Assembly: GCA_012510745.1 (NCBI GenBank)
Contig: JAAZHK010000061.1
Span: 1-17,505 of the forward strand
From: Mycoplasmatota bacterium
GTDB taxonomy: Bacteria > Bacillota_I > Bacilli_A > RF39 > UBA660
Length of the DNA: 17,505 bases
Direction of reading: 5' to 3'
Shown: positions 7,378 to 13,939 of the stretch, in pieces
Position numbering within the stretch: the stretch's first letter is position 1
How the letters are laid out: each line of letters starts with the position of its first letter
Translations under genes and position numbers: made by a program
The notes under the pieces: model-generated
Seen by the model: only the letters and a program-made list of their open reading frames with translations
The model's database searches: none
What the model was told of the DNA's origin: nothing

Positions 7378-8161
7378 TTTTAAATTTAAAAAAAATCTAG
7401 GACAAAACTTTTTAAAAAACGAGAATATTATAAATAAGATAATTGATAAAGCAGATATTAATCCTAATTCATTAATTATCGAAATTGGCCCTGGCGGGGG
7501 AGCTTTAACAAAAAAATTAATCAAAAAAAGTAAATATGTTTTAGCATACGAGATAGACCAAGAATTAAATAATATTTTAAATGTTCTAAAAAATAAAAAT
7601 AATAATTTAAATATTATATTTGATAACTTTTTAAATAGGGATTTAAAAGAAGATATAGCTGGCTATAAAGTTGATAGTATATATATAATAGCTAATTTGC
7701 CTTATTATATAACAACTCCCATAATTCAAAAAATAATTGATGAGCAAATTAATATTAAACAAATGATTTTAATGGTGCAAAAAGAAGTTGGCGAAAGATT
7801 TAGTGCTCAACCAGGAAACAAAGCATACAATTCTTTGACAGTTTTTTTAAATTACTATTTTAATATTAAAAAATTATTTATAGTAAATAAAAATAACTTT
7901 ATCCCTATACCCAAAGTAGATAGTATGGTAGTTAGTTTTAGTCAGAAAAGCAAAATAAAATTAATAAATGAAGCTTTATTTTTTAAAATAGTCAAAGAAA
8001 GTTTTAAATATAAAAGAAAAACTATAAAAAACAATTTAAAAGATTACGATTTAAATAAAATAGAAAAGGTTTTAATTGAGAATAATTTTAATTTAAATAC
8101 AAGAGCAGAACAAATTCCTTTGGAAGTGTTTGGTGATATTGCAAATGAATTAAGCATATAA
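7367..8161 (+). CDS. rsmA: 16S rRNA N6,N6-dimethyladenosine methyltransferase RsmA (KsgA)
   Basis: A 264-aa S-adenosylmethionine enzyme that dimethylates two adjacent adenines in the 3'-terminal hairpin of 16S rRNA, a late step in 30S assembly. Visible features are KKNLGQNFL at the start, the SAM-binding IEIGPGGGALT (38-48), the acidic ribose-binding E62, the catalytic NLPYY (110-114) and FIPIPKVDSMVV before the helical C-terminal domain. The length is close to the usual ~270-290 residues. The ATG lies inside paralogue 4, whose stop is 11 bases downstream, so translation is probably coupled. In B. subtilis the order is yabE-rnmV-rsmA-yabG-veg; rnmV is not present between these genes here. Confidence 0.96.
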   Translation: MINNFKFKKNLGQNFLKNENIINKIIDKADINPNSLIIEIGPGGGALTKKLIKKSKYVLAYEIDQELNNILNVLKNKNNNLNIIFDNFLNRDLKEDIAGYKVDSIYIIANLPYYITTPIIQKIIDEQINIKQMILMVQKEVGERFSAQPGNKAYNSLTVFLNYYFNIKKLFIVNKNNFIPIPKVDSMVVSFSQKSKIKLINEALFFKIVKESFKYKRKTIKNNLKDYDLNKIEKVLIENNFNLNTRAEQIPLEVFGDIANELSI

Positions 8162-8162
8162 T
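8134..8162 (+). promoter_or_regulatory. Weak candidate mother-cell sigma-E-type promoter upstream of yabG
   Basis: TGATATT (8134-8140), 14 bases, CATATAAT (8155-8162) matches the sigma-E consensus (KMATATT / CATACAHT) at all but one position of each box and lies inside the end of rsmA. A transcript from it would start near 8169, at the yabG Shine-Dalgarno (8167-8172), which makes the assignment doubtful. The -10 also reads as a sigma-A-like element. Confidence 0.25.
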
Positions 8163-8179
8163 TCCTTGGAGATGATTAT

Positions 8180-8959
8180 ATGTTTTTTAATGTTGGAGAT
8201 TGTGTTACTAGAAATTCTTATGATAATGACATAATATTTAAAATAACAGGAATAGAAAACAATACTGTTTTATTAAAGGGAGTAGATGTGAGGTTATATG
8301 CTGATAGTGATATTTCAGATTTAAGGAAAGAGGAAAACAGGGAACCAGACGACTCTCAATATATTGATGAATTTAACGATATAACTAATTTGGATAGAAA
8401 CGAATATTTTTATTTACCTGGGAGAATTCTTCATATTGATGGCGATAATGAATATTTGGAAAGATGTCTTAATTTCTATAAAAAATTAAAATTAAAGGCA
8501 AAAGGATTAAATATAAAAGAGCCTGATATTTATCAAGAAATAGGTAAATTTCTAATTGAATTTAATCCAGATATATTAGTAATTACAGGACATGATGCTT
8601 ATAATAAAAAACAGGGAGAAGTTGATGATATTGATAATTATCGTAATACTAAAAACTTTATTAAAGCTGTTAAGGCAGCAAGAACAGTTGAAAATAATCC
8701 TGAAAAACTAATTATAATTGCTGGGGCTTGCCAATCTAATTTTGAAGAATTAATTAAATCGGGAGCTAATTTTGCTTCTAGTCCAAAAAGAATAAATATT
8801 CATGCTTTAGATCCAGCTATTGTTGCTAGTAATATAAGTATAGCTAAAAAAAATACTGAAATAAATTTATTAGATATTATTTCTAAAACTAAATATGGAA
8901 AAGATGGTATTGGAGGAATTATTACTAATGGTACAATGTATGTAGGTTACCCGCGATGA
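8180..8959 (+). CDS. yabG: Sporulation-specific cysteine protease YabG
   Basis: A complete 259-aa YabG, somewhat shorter than the ~290 residues of B. subtilis. YabG acts on spore coat proteins in the mother cell and, in clostridia, on germination proteins. Conserved signatures are GRILHIDGD (81-89), DILVITGHDAY (131-141), AGACQS with the likely nucleophile C184 (181-186), SGANFASSPKRINIHALDP (194-212) and the C-terminal GIGGIITNGTM. H138 in GHD lies 46 residues before C184 and is the likely second catalytic residue. TGGAGA precedes the ATG. The gene ends in an ATGA overlap with veg. All expected motifs are intact, arguing that sporulation is still under selection. Confidence 0.95.
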   Translation: MFFNVGDCVTRNSYDNDIIFKITGIENNTVLLKGVDVRLYADSDISDLRKEENREPDDSQYIDEFNDITNLDRNEYFYLPGRILHIDGDNEYLERCLNFYKKLKLKAKGLNIKEPDIYQEIGKFLIEFNPDILVITGHDAYNKKQGEVDDIDNYRNTKNFIKAVKAARTVENNPEKLIIIAGACQSNFEELIKSGANFASSPKRINIHALDPAIVASNISIAKKNTEINLLDIISKTKYGKDGIGGIITNGTMYVGYPR

Positions 8960-9168
8960 ATTTAACTAAAATAAGAGAAGAAATATCTAATAATAAAGGG
9001 AAAATATTACACTTTAGATTTAACGGTAATAGAAATCAAATAGAAAATTTTTCAGGAAAAATAGTAGATGCCTATTCTAAAATATTTTTAATTGCCATAA
9101 ATAATGAAATTAGATCTTATACATATTCAGATATTTTGATAAATTCATTAGAAATAATAAAGAAATAA
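8956..9168 (+). CDS. veg: Veg family protein (biofilm/expression regulator), short form
   Basis: A 70-aa protein of the Veg family, which in B. subtilis is 86 residues, abundant in vegetative cells and linked to biofilm gene expression. The match rests on the N-terminal pattern LTKIREEISNNKGKILHF, the RFNGNRNQIENFSGKIVDAY centre (family: RR-x-GRRK...G-x-x-x-x-TYP) and the final SYTYSDIL...SLEII (family: SYSYADVLT). The basic GRRK cluster is weaker than usual. Its ATG overlaps the yabG stop (ATGA), so it is translationally coupled to a sporulation protease rather than having its own obvious promoter. Position between yabG and spoVG supports the call. Confidence 0.85.
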   Translation: MNLTKIREEISNNKGKILHFRFNGNRNQIENFSGKIVDAYSKIFLIAINNEIRSYTYSDILINSLEIIKK

Positions 9169-9172
9169 GATG

Positions 9173-9199
9173 TTGCATTTTTATTTAAAATGATATAAA
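9173..9199 (+). promoter_or_regulatory. Promoter of spoVG
   Basis: TTGCAT (9173-9178), 15 bases, TATAAA (9194-9199), with a TG extension at 9191-9192. The leader would be about 36 bases, with AGGAGG before the ATG. It looks like a vegetative sigma-A promoter; I see no sigma-H consensus, although B. subtilis spoVG is a classical sigma-H gene. Confidence 0.55.
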
Positions 9200-9241
9200 C
9201 TAGATTTATAAAGTTAATTACTTTAGAAGGAGGATGGTTAC

Positions 9242-9565
9242 ATGAAGATTACATCAATAAATGTACGAAGGATTGAAAAAGAAGGTTCTAGAATGAAAGG
9301 GATTGCATCTATTGTATTAGACGATAGTTTTGCAGTTCATGATATTAGAATTATTGAAGGAGATAAAGGTTTATTTATAGCGATGCCAAGTAAACAGGTA
9401 AGAAATACTCCAGGACTTTATAAAGATATTGCTCATCCAATTACAAGTGAAGTTCGTACAGTATTTGAAGATGCAATTTTAGAAGCTTATAAAAATGCAG
9501 ATTTAATTACTAATGAAACTGAAGAAAAAGAAGCTGAAGAGGAAGAAGAAGTTTTATCCTCTTAA
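9242..9565 (+). CDS. spoVG: Septation/regulatory protein SpoVG
   Basis: A 107-aa SpoVG, a small site-specific DNA- and RNA-binding regulator that affects asymmetric septation in Bacillus and virulence, capsule and cell-division genes in other Firmicutes. The N-terminal MKITSINVRRI, IASIVLDDSFAVHDIRI, the GLFIAMPSK core and the IAHPITSEVRT...ILEAY helix are all typical. The C-terminal tail is acidic (EEKEAEEEEE). AGGAGG stands just before the ATG. The gene has its own promoter and terminator and is probably monocistronic, as expected for a highly expressed regulator. Confidence 0.97.
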   Translation: MKITSINVRRIEKEGSRMKGIASIVLDDSFAVHDIRIIEGDKGLFIAMPSKQVRNTPGLYKDIAHPITSEVRTVFEDAILEAYKNADLITNETEEKEAEEEEEVLSS

Positions 9566-9574
9566 GCTTTTTTT
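9531..9574 (+). terminator. Intrinsic terminator of spoVG
   Basis: AAGCTGAAGAGGA (9531-9543) pairs with TCCTCTTAAGCTT (9557-9569) with a single mismatch and a 13-base loop, followed by T residues to 9574. The 5' arm is inside the acidic-tail codons of spoVG, so coding and termination share sequence. Confidence 0.8.
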
Positions 9575-9575
9575 G

Positions 9576-9604
9576 TTATATTAATTAATTTACTAACATA
9601 TTAT
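9576..9604 (+). promoter_or_regulatory. Candidate sigma-E-type promoter of yabP-yabQ
   Basis: TTATATT (9576-9582), 14 bases, CATATTAT (9597-9604) is a fair match to the sigma-E consensus; yabP/yabQ are mother-cell genes in B. subtilis. The expected start near 9611 falls at the Shine-Dalgarno (9610-9615), so the assignment is tentative. Because the spoVG terminator lies just upstream, some promoter is needed here. Confidence 0.35.
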
Positions 9605-9620
9605 TTCTTAGGAGGAAATT

Positions 9621-9917
9621 ATGGACAAGAGTGAAACAATAAATGTTAGTAATTATAGTCATAGTATAAATATTGTGGAGAGAAAAAATATTATCATAAC
9701 GGGTGTAAAAAAAATTGAAAGTTTTGATAATGAAGAATTCTTATTAGAAACAGCGCTAGGCTATTTAATAATAAAAGGAGAGGGTTTAGAAGTAATTAAA
9801 TTAGACACGATTCAAGGAAATGTTTCAATAAAAGGTTTTATTAAATCATTGGTTTATATTGATGAAAATAATCAAAATAAAAAAGAAAGTAGCTTTTTTA
9901 GGAAACTTTTTAAATGA
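9621..9917 (+). CDS. yabP: Sporulation protein YabP
   Basis: A 98-aa protein of the YabP/YqfC family, small beta-rich proteins needed for sporulation and dependent on sigma-E. Family features are the start NVSNYSHSINIVERKNIII, TGVKKIESFDNEEFLLET, the GYLIIKGEGLEVIKLD block and a final GFIKSLVYIDE. No membrane segment is seen; a basic tail follows. TTAGGAGG precedes the ATG, and the stop overlaps the yabQ start in ATGA, as expected for the conserved yabP-yabQ pair. The yabO/rqcP gene that precedes yabP in many Bacilli is absent. Confidence 0.92.
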   Translation: MDKSETINVSNYSHSINIVERKNIIITGVKKIESFDNEEFLLETALGYLIIKGEGLEVIKLDTIQGNVSIKGFIKSLVYIDENNQNKKESSFFRKLFK

Positions 9918-10195
9918 GTTTAACAATACAAATTCAATCTTTAATTTTTTCTTTTGTTTATGGTTTATTTTTTGCTACAATTTTTAGACTCTTTTCTAAA
10001 TATTTTAATACTCAAATAAAATACATAAATATAATAATTATTTTTTCTTTTGTTTTATTTAATGCTTTATTATATTTCTTTTGTTTATCTATTGTTAATA
10101 ATGGAATTGTACATTTTTATTTTTTATTGACAGTATTATTAGGATTTTTAATAGAAAATAAGGTAAATGACTATTTAAAAAAATATAAAAAGTGA
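9914..10195 (+). CDS. yabQ: Spore cortex membrane protein YabQ (short form)
   Basis: A 93-aa integral membrane protein matching the YabQ core: MSLTIQIQSLIFSFVYGLFF at the start, four hydrophobic segments, and an IVNNGIVHFYFL motif (family: N-x-G-x-x-R-x-Y) followed by a GFLIENKV end. B. subtilis YabQ, localised to the forespore membrane and needed for the cortex, is about twice as long; here only the core is kept. Its ATG overlaps the yabP stop. Its own TGA stop is the first part of the extended -10 element that probably drives divIC. Confidence 0.88.
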   Translation: MSLTIQIQSLIFSFVYGLFFATIFRLFSKYFNTQIKYINIIIIFSFVLFNALLYFFCLSIVNNGIVHFYFLLTVLLGFLIENKVNDYLKKYKK

Positions 10196-10201
10196 TATAA
10201 T
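10193..10201 (+). promoter_or_regulatory. Extended -10 promoter for divIC
   Basis: TGATATAAT: a perfect TATAAT (10196-10201) with the TGN extension, which is also the stop codon of yabQ. Only 15 bases separate it from the divIC ATG, so the transcript would start near 10208, right at the GGTGAT leader motif. Confidence 0.45.
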
Positions 10202-10216
10202 ATAATTGGTGATACT

Positions 10217-10510
10217 ATGAAAAAGAAAAAAATTAAGCATAAAACAACGAGAAGAATTTTAACATTAGATTTATGTTGTGCAATATTTTGTTCTTTTATA
10301 TTACTAACTTTTACTAGTTATTGGGTAGATATTGTTAATTTATATAACGAAAAAAAAGATTTAGAAACTAATTTAACAACCTTAAAAGAAGAAGAGAAGA
10401 ATTTGAAAAACGATGTTAAGAAATTAAATGATCCTGATTATGTAGCAAGATATGCACGAGAAAGGTTTTTTTATTCAAAGAATCAAGAATATATCATTAG
10501 AATTCCTTAA
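10217..10510 (+). CDS. divIC: Cell-division protein DivIC (FtsB/DivIC family)
   Basis: A 97-aa bitopic membrane protein of the divisome. It has a basic cytoplasmic start (KKKKIKHKTTRR), one membrane helix at about 16-36, a coiled coil at about 40-72 (EKKDLETNLTTLKEEEKNLK) and the conserved NDPDYVARYARERFFY end. DivIC/FtsB pairs with FtsL and DivIB/FtsQ to activate septal peptidoglycan synthesis. It follows yabQ as in B. subtilis. A terminator overlaps the last codons. In B. subtilis yabR and spoIIE follow before tilS, but here tilS is next. Confidence 0.93.
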   Translation: MKKKKIKHKTTRRILTLDLCCAIFCSFILLTFTSYWVDIVNLYNEKKDLETNLTTLKEEEKNLKNDVKKLNDPDYVARYARERFFYSKNQEYIIRIP

Positions 10511-10527
10511 AGAATTCTTTTTATTTT
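10499..10527 (+). terminator. Intrinsic terminator of divIC
   Basis: AGAATTC (10499-10505) and GAATTCT (10512-10518) form a perfect 7-bp stem with a 6-base loop that contains the divIC stop codon, followed by a T-rich run (TTTTATTTT). Confidence 0.7.
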
Positions 10528-10548
10528 ATAAAATGAAAAAATAAATGC

Positions 10549-10577
10549 TTGTCAATATAGACTTCTTTTGATATCAT
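10549..10577 (+). promoter_or_regulatory. Sigma-A promoter of tilS
   Basis: TTGTCA (10549-10554), exactly 17 bases, TATCAT (10572-10577), with a TG extension at 10569-10570. The leader is about 18 bases and contains AGAGGA. This is among the best promoters in the window, although the gene it serves appears damaged. Confidence 0.75.
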
Positions 10578-10602
10578 AACTTAAAGAACAGAGGAATTAC
10601 AT

Positions 10603-11538
10603 ATGGAAAGAGTTACTAATTTTTTATTAAATGAAATAAAGTTAAGCACTGAAGATATAATTATCATTGGTGTTTCTTTTGGACCAGATTCAATGTGTTT
10701 ATTAGATATATTAAATAAAATAAAAGAAAATATTAATTTCAAAATAGTCTGTGCTCACATAAATCATAATATTAGAAAAGCTAGTTATAAGGAAGAAGAG
10801 TCGTTAAAAAAATATTGTGTAGAAAAGAAATTGATTTTTGAGACTATGACTATAGAAAAATATAGTGATGATAACTTTCATAATGAAGCTAGAAATATAA
10901 GATATGATTTTTTTAAAGAGTTAGCTCGAAAATATAAAGCTAATTATATAGTGACTGGTCATCATGGTGATGATTTAATTGAAACAATTTTGATGAGAAT
11001 AGTTAGAGGTTCGACTTTGAGTGGATATGCGGGCTTTAAACAAGTTATAAATTTAGGTGAATATAAATTAATAAGACCCTTAATTACAATGACTAAAGCA
11101 GATATCTTAAAATATAACAAAATAAATAATGTTCCTTATGCTGTAGATGCATCAAATAAAAATAACAATTATACTAGAAATAGATATCGTAAAAATATTT
11201 TGCCTTTTTTAAAAAAAGAAGAAGCATTAGTTCATGAAAAGTTTCTAAAATTCAGTGAAACTTTATCTTTTTATGATGATCACATTAAAAAGGAAACAAA
11301 TAATTATATTTTAAAGGTTTTAAAAAGCAATAAATTAGATATAAAGAAATTTAATTCCTTAGATTTTATTTGGCAAAAGAATATTATTAATAATATTTTA
11401 AAAAAGTTTTATCAAGATGACTTAATTTTTATAAATGATAAACATACAAATTTAATTTTAGATATAATAAATTCAAATAAAAGTAATACATATATATATT
11501 TACCTAATAATGTTTTAGTAAGTAAATCTTATAATTAG
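10603..11538 (+). CDS. tilS: tRNA(Ile)-lysidine synthetase TilS, N-terminal part (ends at an in-frame TAG)
   Basis: TilS converts C34 of tRNA-Ile(CAU) to lysidine so that it reads AUA and is charged with Ile; it is normally essential. These 311 residues carry the PP-loop ATPase domain and the middle domain. Conserved motifs are CAHINHNIR, ARNIRYDFF, VTGHHGDDLIETILMRIVRG and the DASN...RNRYRKNILPFL block. The PP-loop signature, expected as SGGxDS, reads SFGPDS (25-30): the first Gly is Phe26, a non-conservative change in the ATP-phosphate loop. The frame stops at TAG (11536-11538), but homologous TilS sequence continues in the same frame beyond it. Without the C-terminal tRNA-acceptor-binding domain and with Phe26, this product is probably inactive unless the stops are read through. 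Confidence 0.88.
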   Translation: MERVTNFLLNEIKLSTEDIIIIGVSFGPDSMCLLDILNKIKENINFKIVCAHINHNIRKASYKEEESLKKYCVEKKLIFETMTIEKYSDDNFHNEARNIRYDFFKELARKYKANYIVTGHHGDDLIETILMRIVRGSTLSGYAGFKQVINLGEYKLIRPLITMTKADILKYNKINNVPYAVDASNKNNNYTRNRYRKNILPFLKKEEALVHEKFLKFSETLSFYDDHIKKETNNYILKVLKSNKLDIKKFNSLDFIWQKNIINNILKKFYQDDLIFINDKHTNLILDIINSNKSNTYIYLPNNVLVSKSYN

Positions 11539-11928
11539 TTATACATAAACAAGGAAACTGTTATTATAAATAATTATTAGATAGAGTTTTCTGATTTTGC
11601 CTGTTTACCAATTGGGAAAACAGTTGAAAGGATTGTAGAAACTTTGGAAAATAATAATAATGTTTGTCGTTTGTTAAGAAATGATTATATAGAACCATTA
11701 TATATAAGAACTAGAAAACATGGTGATAAGATTTGTAGCAAAGGTATGACTGGTCACCAAAAAGTAAAAGACATTTTTATTGATAAAAAAATCCCAATGA
11801 AAGATCGTGATTTATGGCCAATTGTTGTTGATGCTACTGATACGATTATTTGGATACCAGGAATAAAAAAATCAAAAATAGATAAATCTAATAAAGAAAA
11901 ATATGATATAATATTAAAGTATTATTAA
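11539..11928 (+). pseudogene. tilS: TilS C-terminal region, in frame with tilS but cut off by two TAG codons
   Basis: The frame of the upstream part continues without a shift: about 13 sense codons, a second TAG (11578-11580), then an open stretch to TAA at 11926-11928. It encodes FSDFACLPIGKTVE and a complete TilS C-terminal domain (LYIRTRKHGDKI, GMTGHQKVKDIFID, KIPMKDRDLWPIVVD, IIWIPGIKKSK). Read as one chain, tilS is 441 codons plus stop, the usual length. No ATG or proper ribosome-binding site precedes the domain; the only later start is a TTG at 11644, weakly preceded by AAAGGA. Either the gene is a recent nonsense pseudogene, TAG is read through, or a separate C-terminal polypeptide is made. 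The domain assignment is firm; its expression is not. Confidence 0.82.
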
Positions 11929-11938
11929 GGAGGATAAA

Positions 11939-13837
11939 ATGAAACAAAAAAATTTAAAAAAAGGAATATTGCCATATTTATTATTATTAATATTTATGGT
12001 TGGAATATATTATTTCTTTAATTTATTAAATCAAAAAACTAACATTTTAACGTATGATCAATTTATTAATGAAATGAACAATGATCAAATTGAAGAAATA
12101 GTAATAACGCCTAGTGTTAGTGCATCAGTGTACGAAGTAGTGGGACGTTTAAAAGATTATGAAGAAAATGAAATATTTACTGTAAGATTACCTTTATCAG
12201 AGACGGTTATAAATAAGATTATTAATAATGAAGAAAAACAAGCTTTTGAAATTAAAGTGGAAAAAGATTTAGAAAGTAATTCTATTTTAACTCTAATCAT
12301 AAATGTTTTACCTATTGTTGTTTTTATAGGAATAATTTTTTATTTTATTACAAAACAAGTTAATGGTACAAATAAATCAATGGATTTTGGTCGAAGTAGA
12401 GCTAAATTAAATAGTGAAAATAACAAAACAACTTTTGACGATGTGGCAGGTTTAAAAGAAGAGAAAGAAGAAGTAAGTGAACTAATTGATTTTTTAAAAA
12501 ATCCAAAAAAATTTCAAAAGTTGGGAGCCAGAATTCCTAAAGGAGTTCTTTTAGTAGGCCCTCCTGGAACAGGTAAAACTTTATTAGCGCGAGCTGTTGC
12601 TGGAGAGGCTAATGTGCCTTTCTATTATATAAGCGGATACTATTTTGTTGAATTATTTGTAGGAGTTGGAGCTAGCCGTGTTAGGGATATGTTTAAACAA
12701 GCTAAACATAATGCTCCATGTTTAATTTTTATTGATGAAATAGATGCTGTAGGAAGACAAAGAGGAACTGGTTTAGGAGGAGGACATGATGAACGCGAGC
12801 AAACATTAAATCAATTGTTAGCAGAAATGGATGGCTTTGGCTCTAACGAAGGAATAATTATTATTGCTGCAACTAATAGAGCAGATGTTTTAGATCCTGC
12901 TTTATTAAGACCCGGTCGTTTTGATAGACAGGTAACAGTTAATTTGCCTGATAAGATAGGACGTGAAGAAATTCTAGGCGTACATGCTAAAAATAAGATA
13001 TTTTCTAAAAACGTAAGTTTAACCAATATAGCTAAAAGAACCACTGGTTTTAGTGGGGCTGATTTAGAGAATTTACTTAATGAGGCAGCTTTATTAGCGG
13101 TTAGACGTAATTTAAATGCTATTACTATGAGTGAAATAGATGAAGCAACAGATAGAGTGTTACTTGGACCTGCCAAATTAAGCAAGAAATATACTGAAAA
13201 CGAACGAAAAATGGTAGCTTATCATGAATCAGGCCACGTGGTATTAGGTCTTAAATTAAATGCTGCGAATGATGTTCAAAAGGTAACAATTATTCCGCGT
13301 GGTTATGCTGGCGGTTATGCTATGATGGTCCCAAAAGAAGAAAGATATACTTCTACTAAAACAGAATTATTAGAACAAATAACTGGTTTATTAGGTGGGA
13401 GAGCATGTGAAGAAATAATTTTTAAAGAAATAACAACTGGTGCTCATAATGATTTTGAAAAAGCAACAAAAATAGCACGTGCTATGGTAACAGAATATGG
13501 TATGAGTAATTTAGGCCCAATGCAATTAGAACATCAAACAGAGGGAATCTTTTTAGGTCGTGATTATAATAAAAGTCGTAATTTTTCAGATGCTGTTGCA
13601 TTAGAGATAGATAAAGAAGTTAGGAATATAATTGATCAATGTTATGACAAAGCTAAAGATATTTTAAATAAGAATCGAAAATTAGTTGATTTAATTGCAA
13701 ATAATTTGTTAGAACATGAGACCTTAACTAAAGAGCAAATTGAGTATTTGATTGAAAATGGAAGAATGCCTGATGAAGAAATTATTGAAATAAAAAAAGA
13801 AGTTAAAACAAAAACTACAAAAACAAAAGAGGATTAG
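11939..13837 (+). CDS. ftsH: ATP-dependent membrane zinc metalloprotease FtsH
   Basis: A complete 632-aa AAA+ protease that extracts and degrades membrane and regulatory proteins. Two membrane helices (about 11-30 and 117-137) flank the extracytoplasmic domain. The AAA module has Walker A GPPGTGKT (207-214), Walker B IFIDEID (263-269) and the second region of homology with ATNRADVLDPALLRPGRFDR (R324, R327). The protease has HESGH (429-433), with D505 in TTGAHNDF as third zinc ligand. The pore loop F240-V-G is present, but the segment before it reads ISGYYFVELFVG where nearly all FtsH have ISGSDFVEMFVG. AAGGAGG precedes the ATG 10 bases after the tilS frame; hprT, which lies between tilS and ftsH in many Firmicutes, is missing. 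It ends at TAG in the terminator loop. Confidence 0.97.
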   Translation: MKQKNLKKGILPYLLLLIFMVGIYYFFNLLNQKTNILTYDQFINEMNNDQIEEIVITPSVSASVYEVVGRLKDYEENEIFTVRLPLSETVINKIINNEEKQAFEIKVEKDLESNSILTLIINVLPIVVFIGIIFYFITKQVNGTNKSMDFGRSRAKLNSENNKTTFDDVAGLKEEKEEVSELIDFLKNPKKFQKLGARIPKGVLLVGPPGTGKTLLARAVAGEANVPFYYISGYYFVELFVGVGASRVRDMFKQAKHNAPCLIFIDEIDAVGRQRGTGLGGGHDEREQTLNQLLAEMDGFGSNEGIIIIAATNRADVLDPALLRPGRFDRQVTVNLPDKIGREEILGVHAKNKIFSKNVSLTNIAKRTTGFSGADLENLLNEAALLAVRRNLNAITMSEIDEATDRVLLGPAKLSKKYTENERKMVAYHESGHVVLGLKLNAANDVQKVTIIPRGYAGGYAMMVPKEERYTSTKTELLEQITGLLGGRACEEIIFKEITTGAHNDFEKATKIARAMVTEYGMSNLGPMQLEHQTEGIFLGRDYNKSRNFSDAVALEIDKEVRNIIDQCYDKAKDILNKNRKLVDLIANNLLEHETLTKEQIEYLIENGRMPDEEIIEIKKEVKTKTTKTKED

Positions 13838-13856
13838 TTTAATTCCTCTTTTGTTT
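13821..13856 (+). terminator. Terminator of ftsH
   Basis: AAACAAAAGAGGA (13821-13833) and TCCTCTTTTGTTT (13844-13856) form a perfect 13-bp stem with a 10-base loop. The loop contains the ftsH stop codon, and the U-rich side is within the 3' arm. It separates ftsH from the tRNA promoter. Confidence 0.7.
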
Positions 13857-13885
13857 AAAATTAATAACAAGACATAATAGAACTG

Positions 13886-13914
13886 TTGACAATCAAGCTT
13901 TTTTGATATAAAAT
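13886..13914 (+). promoter_or_regulatory. Promoter of the tRNA-Asn pair
   Basis: Consensus TTGACA (13886-13891), 17 bases, TAAAAT (13909-13914). It lies 25 bases before the first tRNA. The only perfect -35 box in the window is found here, as expected for a stable-RNA operon. Confidence 0.7.
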
Positions 13915-13939
13915 TATTTTACACATTTATATATTATAT

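Noticed and set aside
11644..11928. Independent small protein starting at TTG 11644
   Set aside because: It is the exact TilS C-terminal domain in the tilS frame, with TilS-like sequence continuing upstream of the TTG, so a remnant or readthrough part of tilS is a better description.
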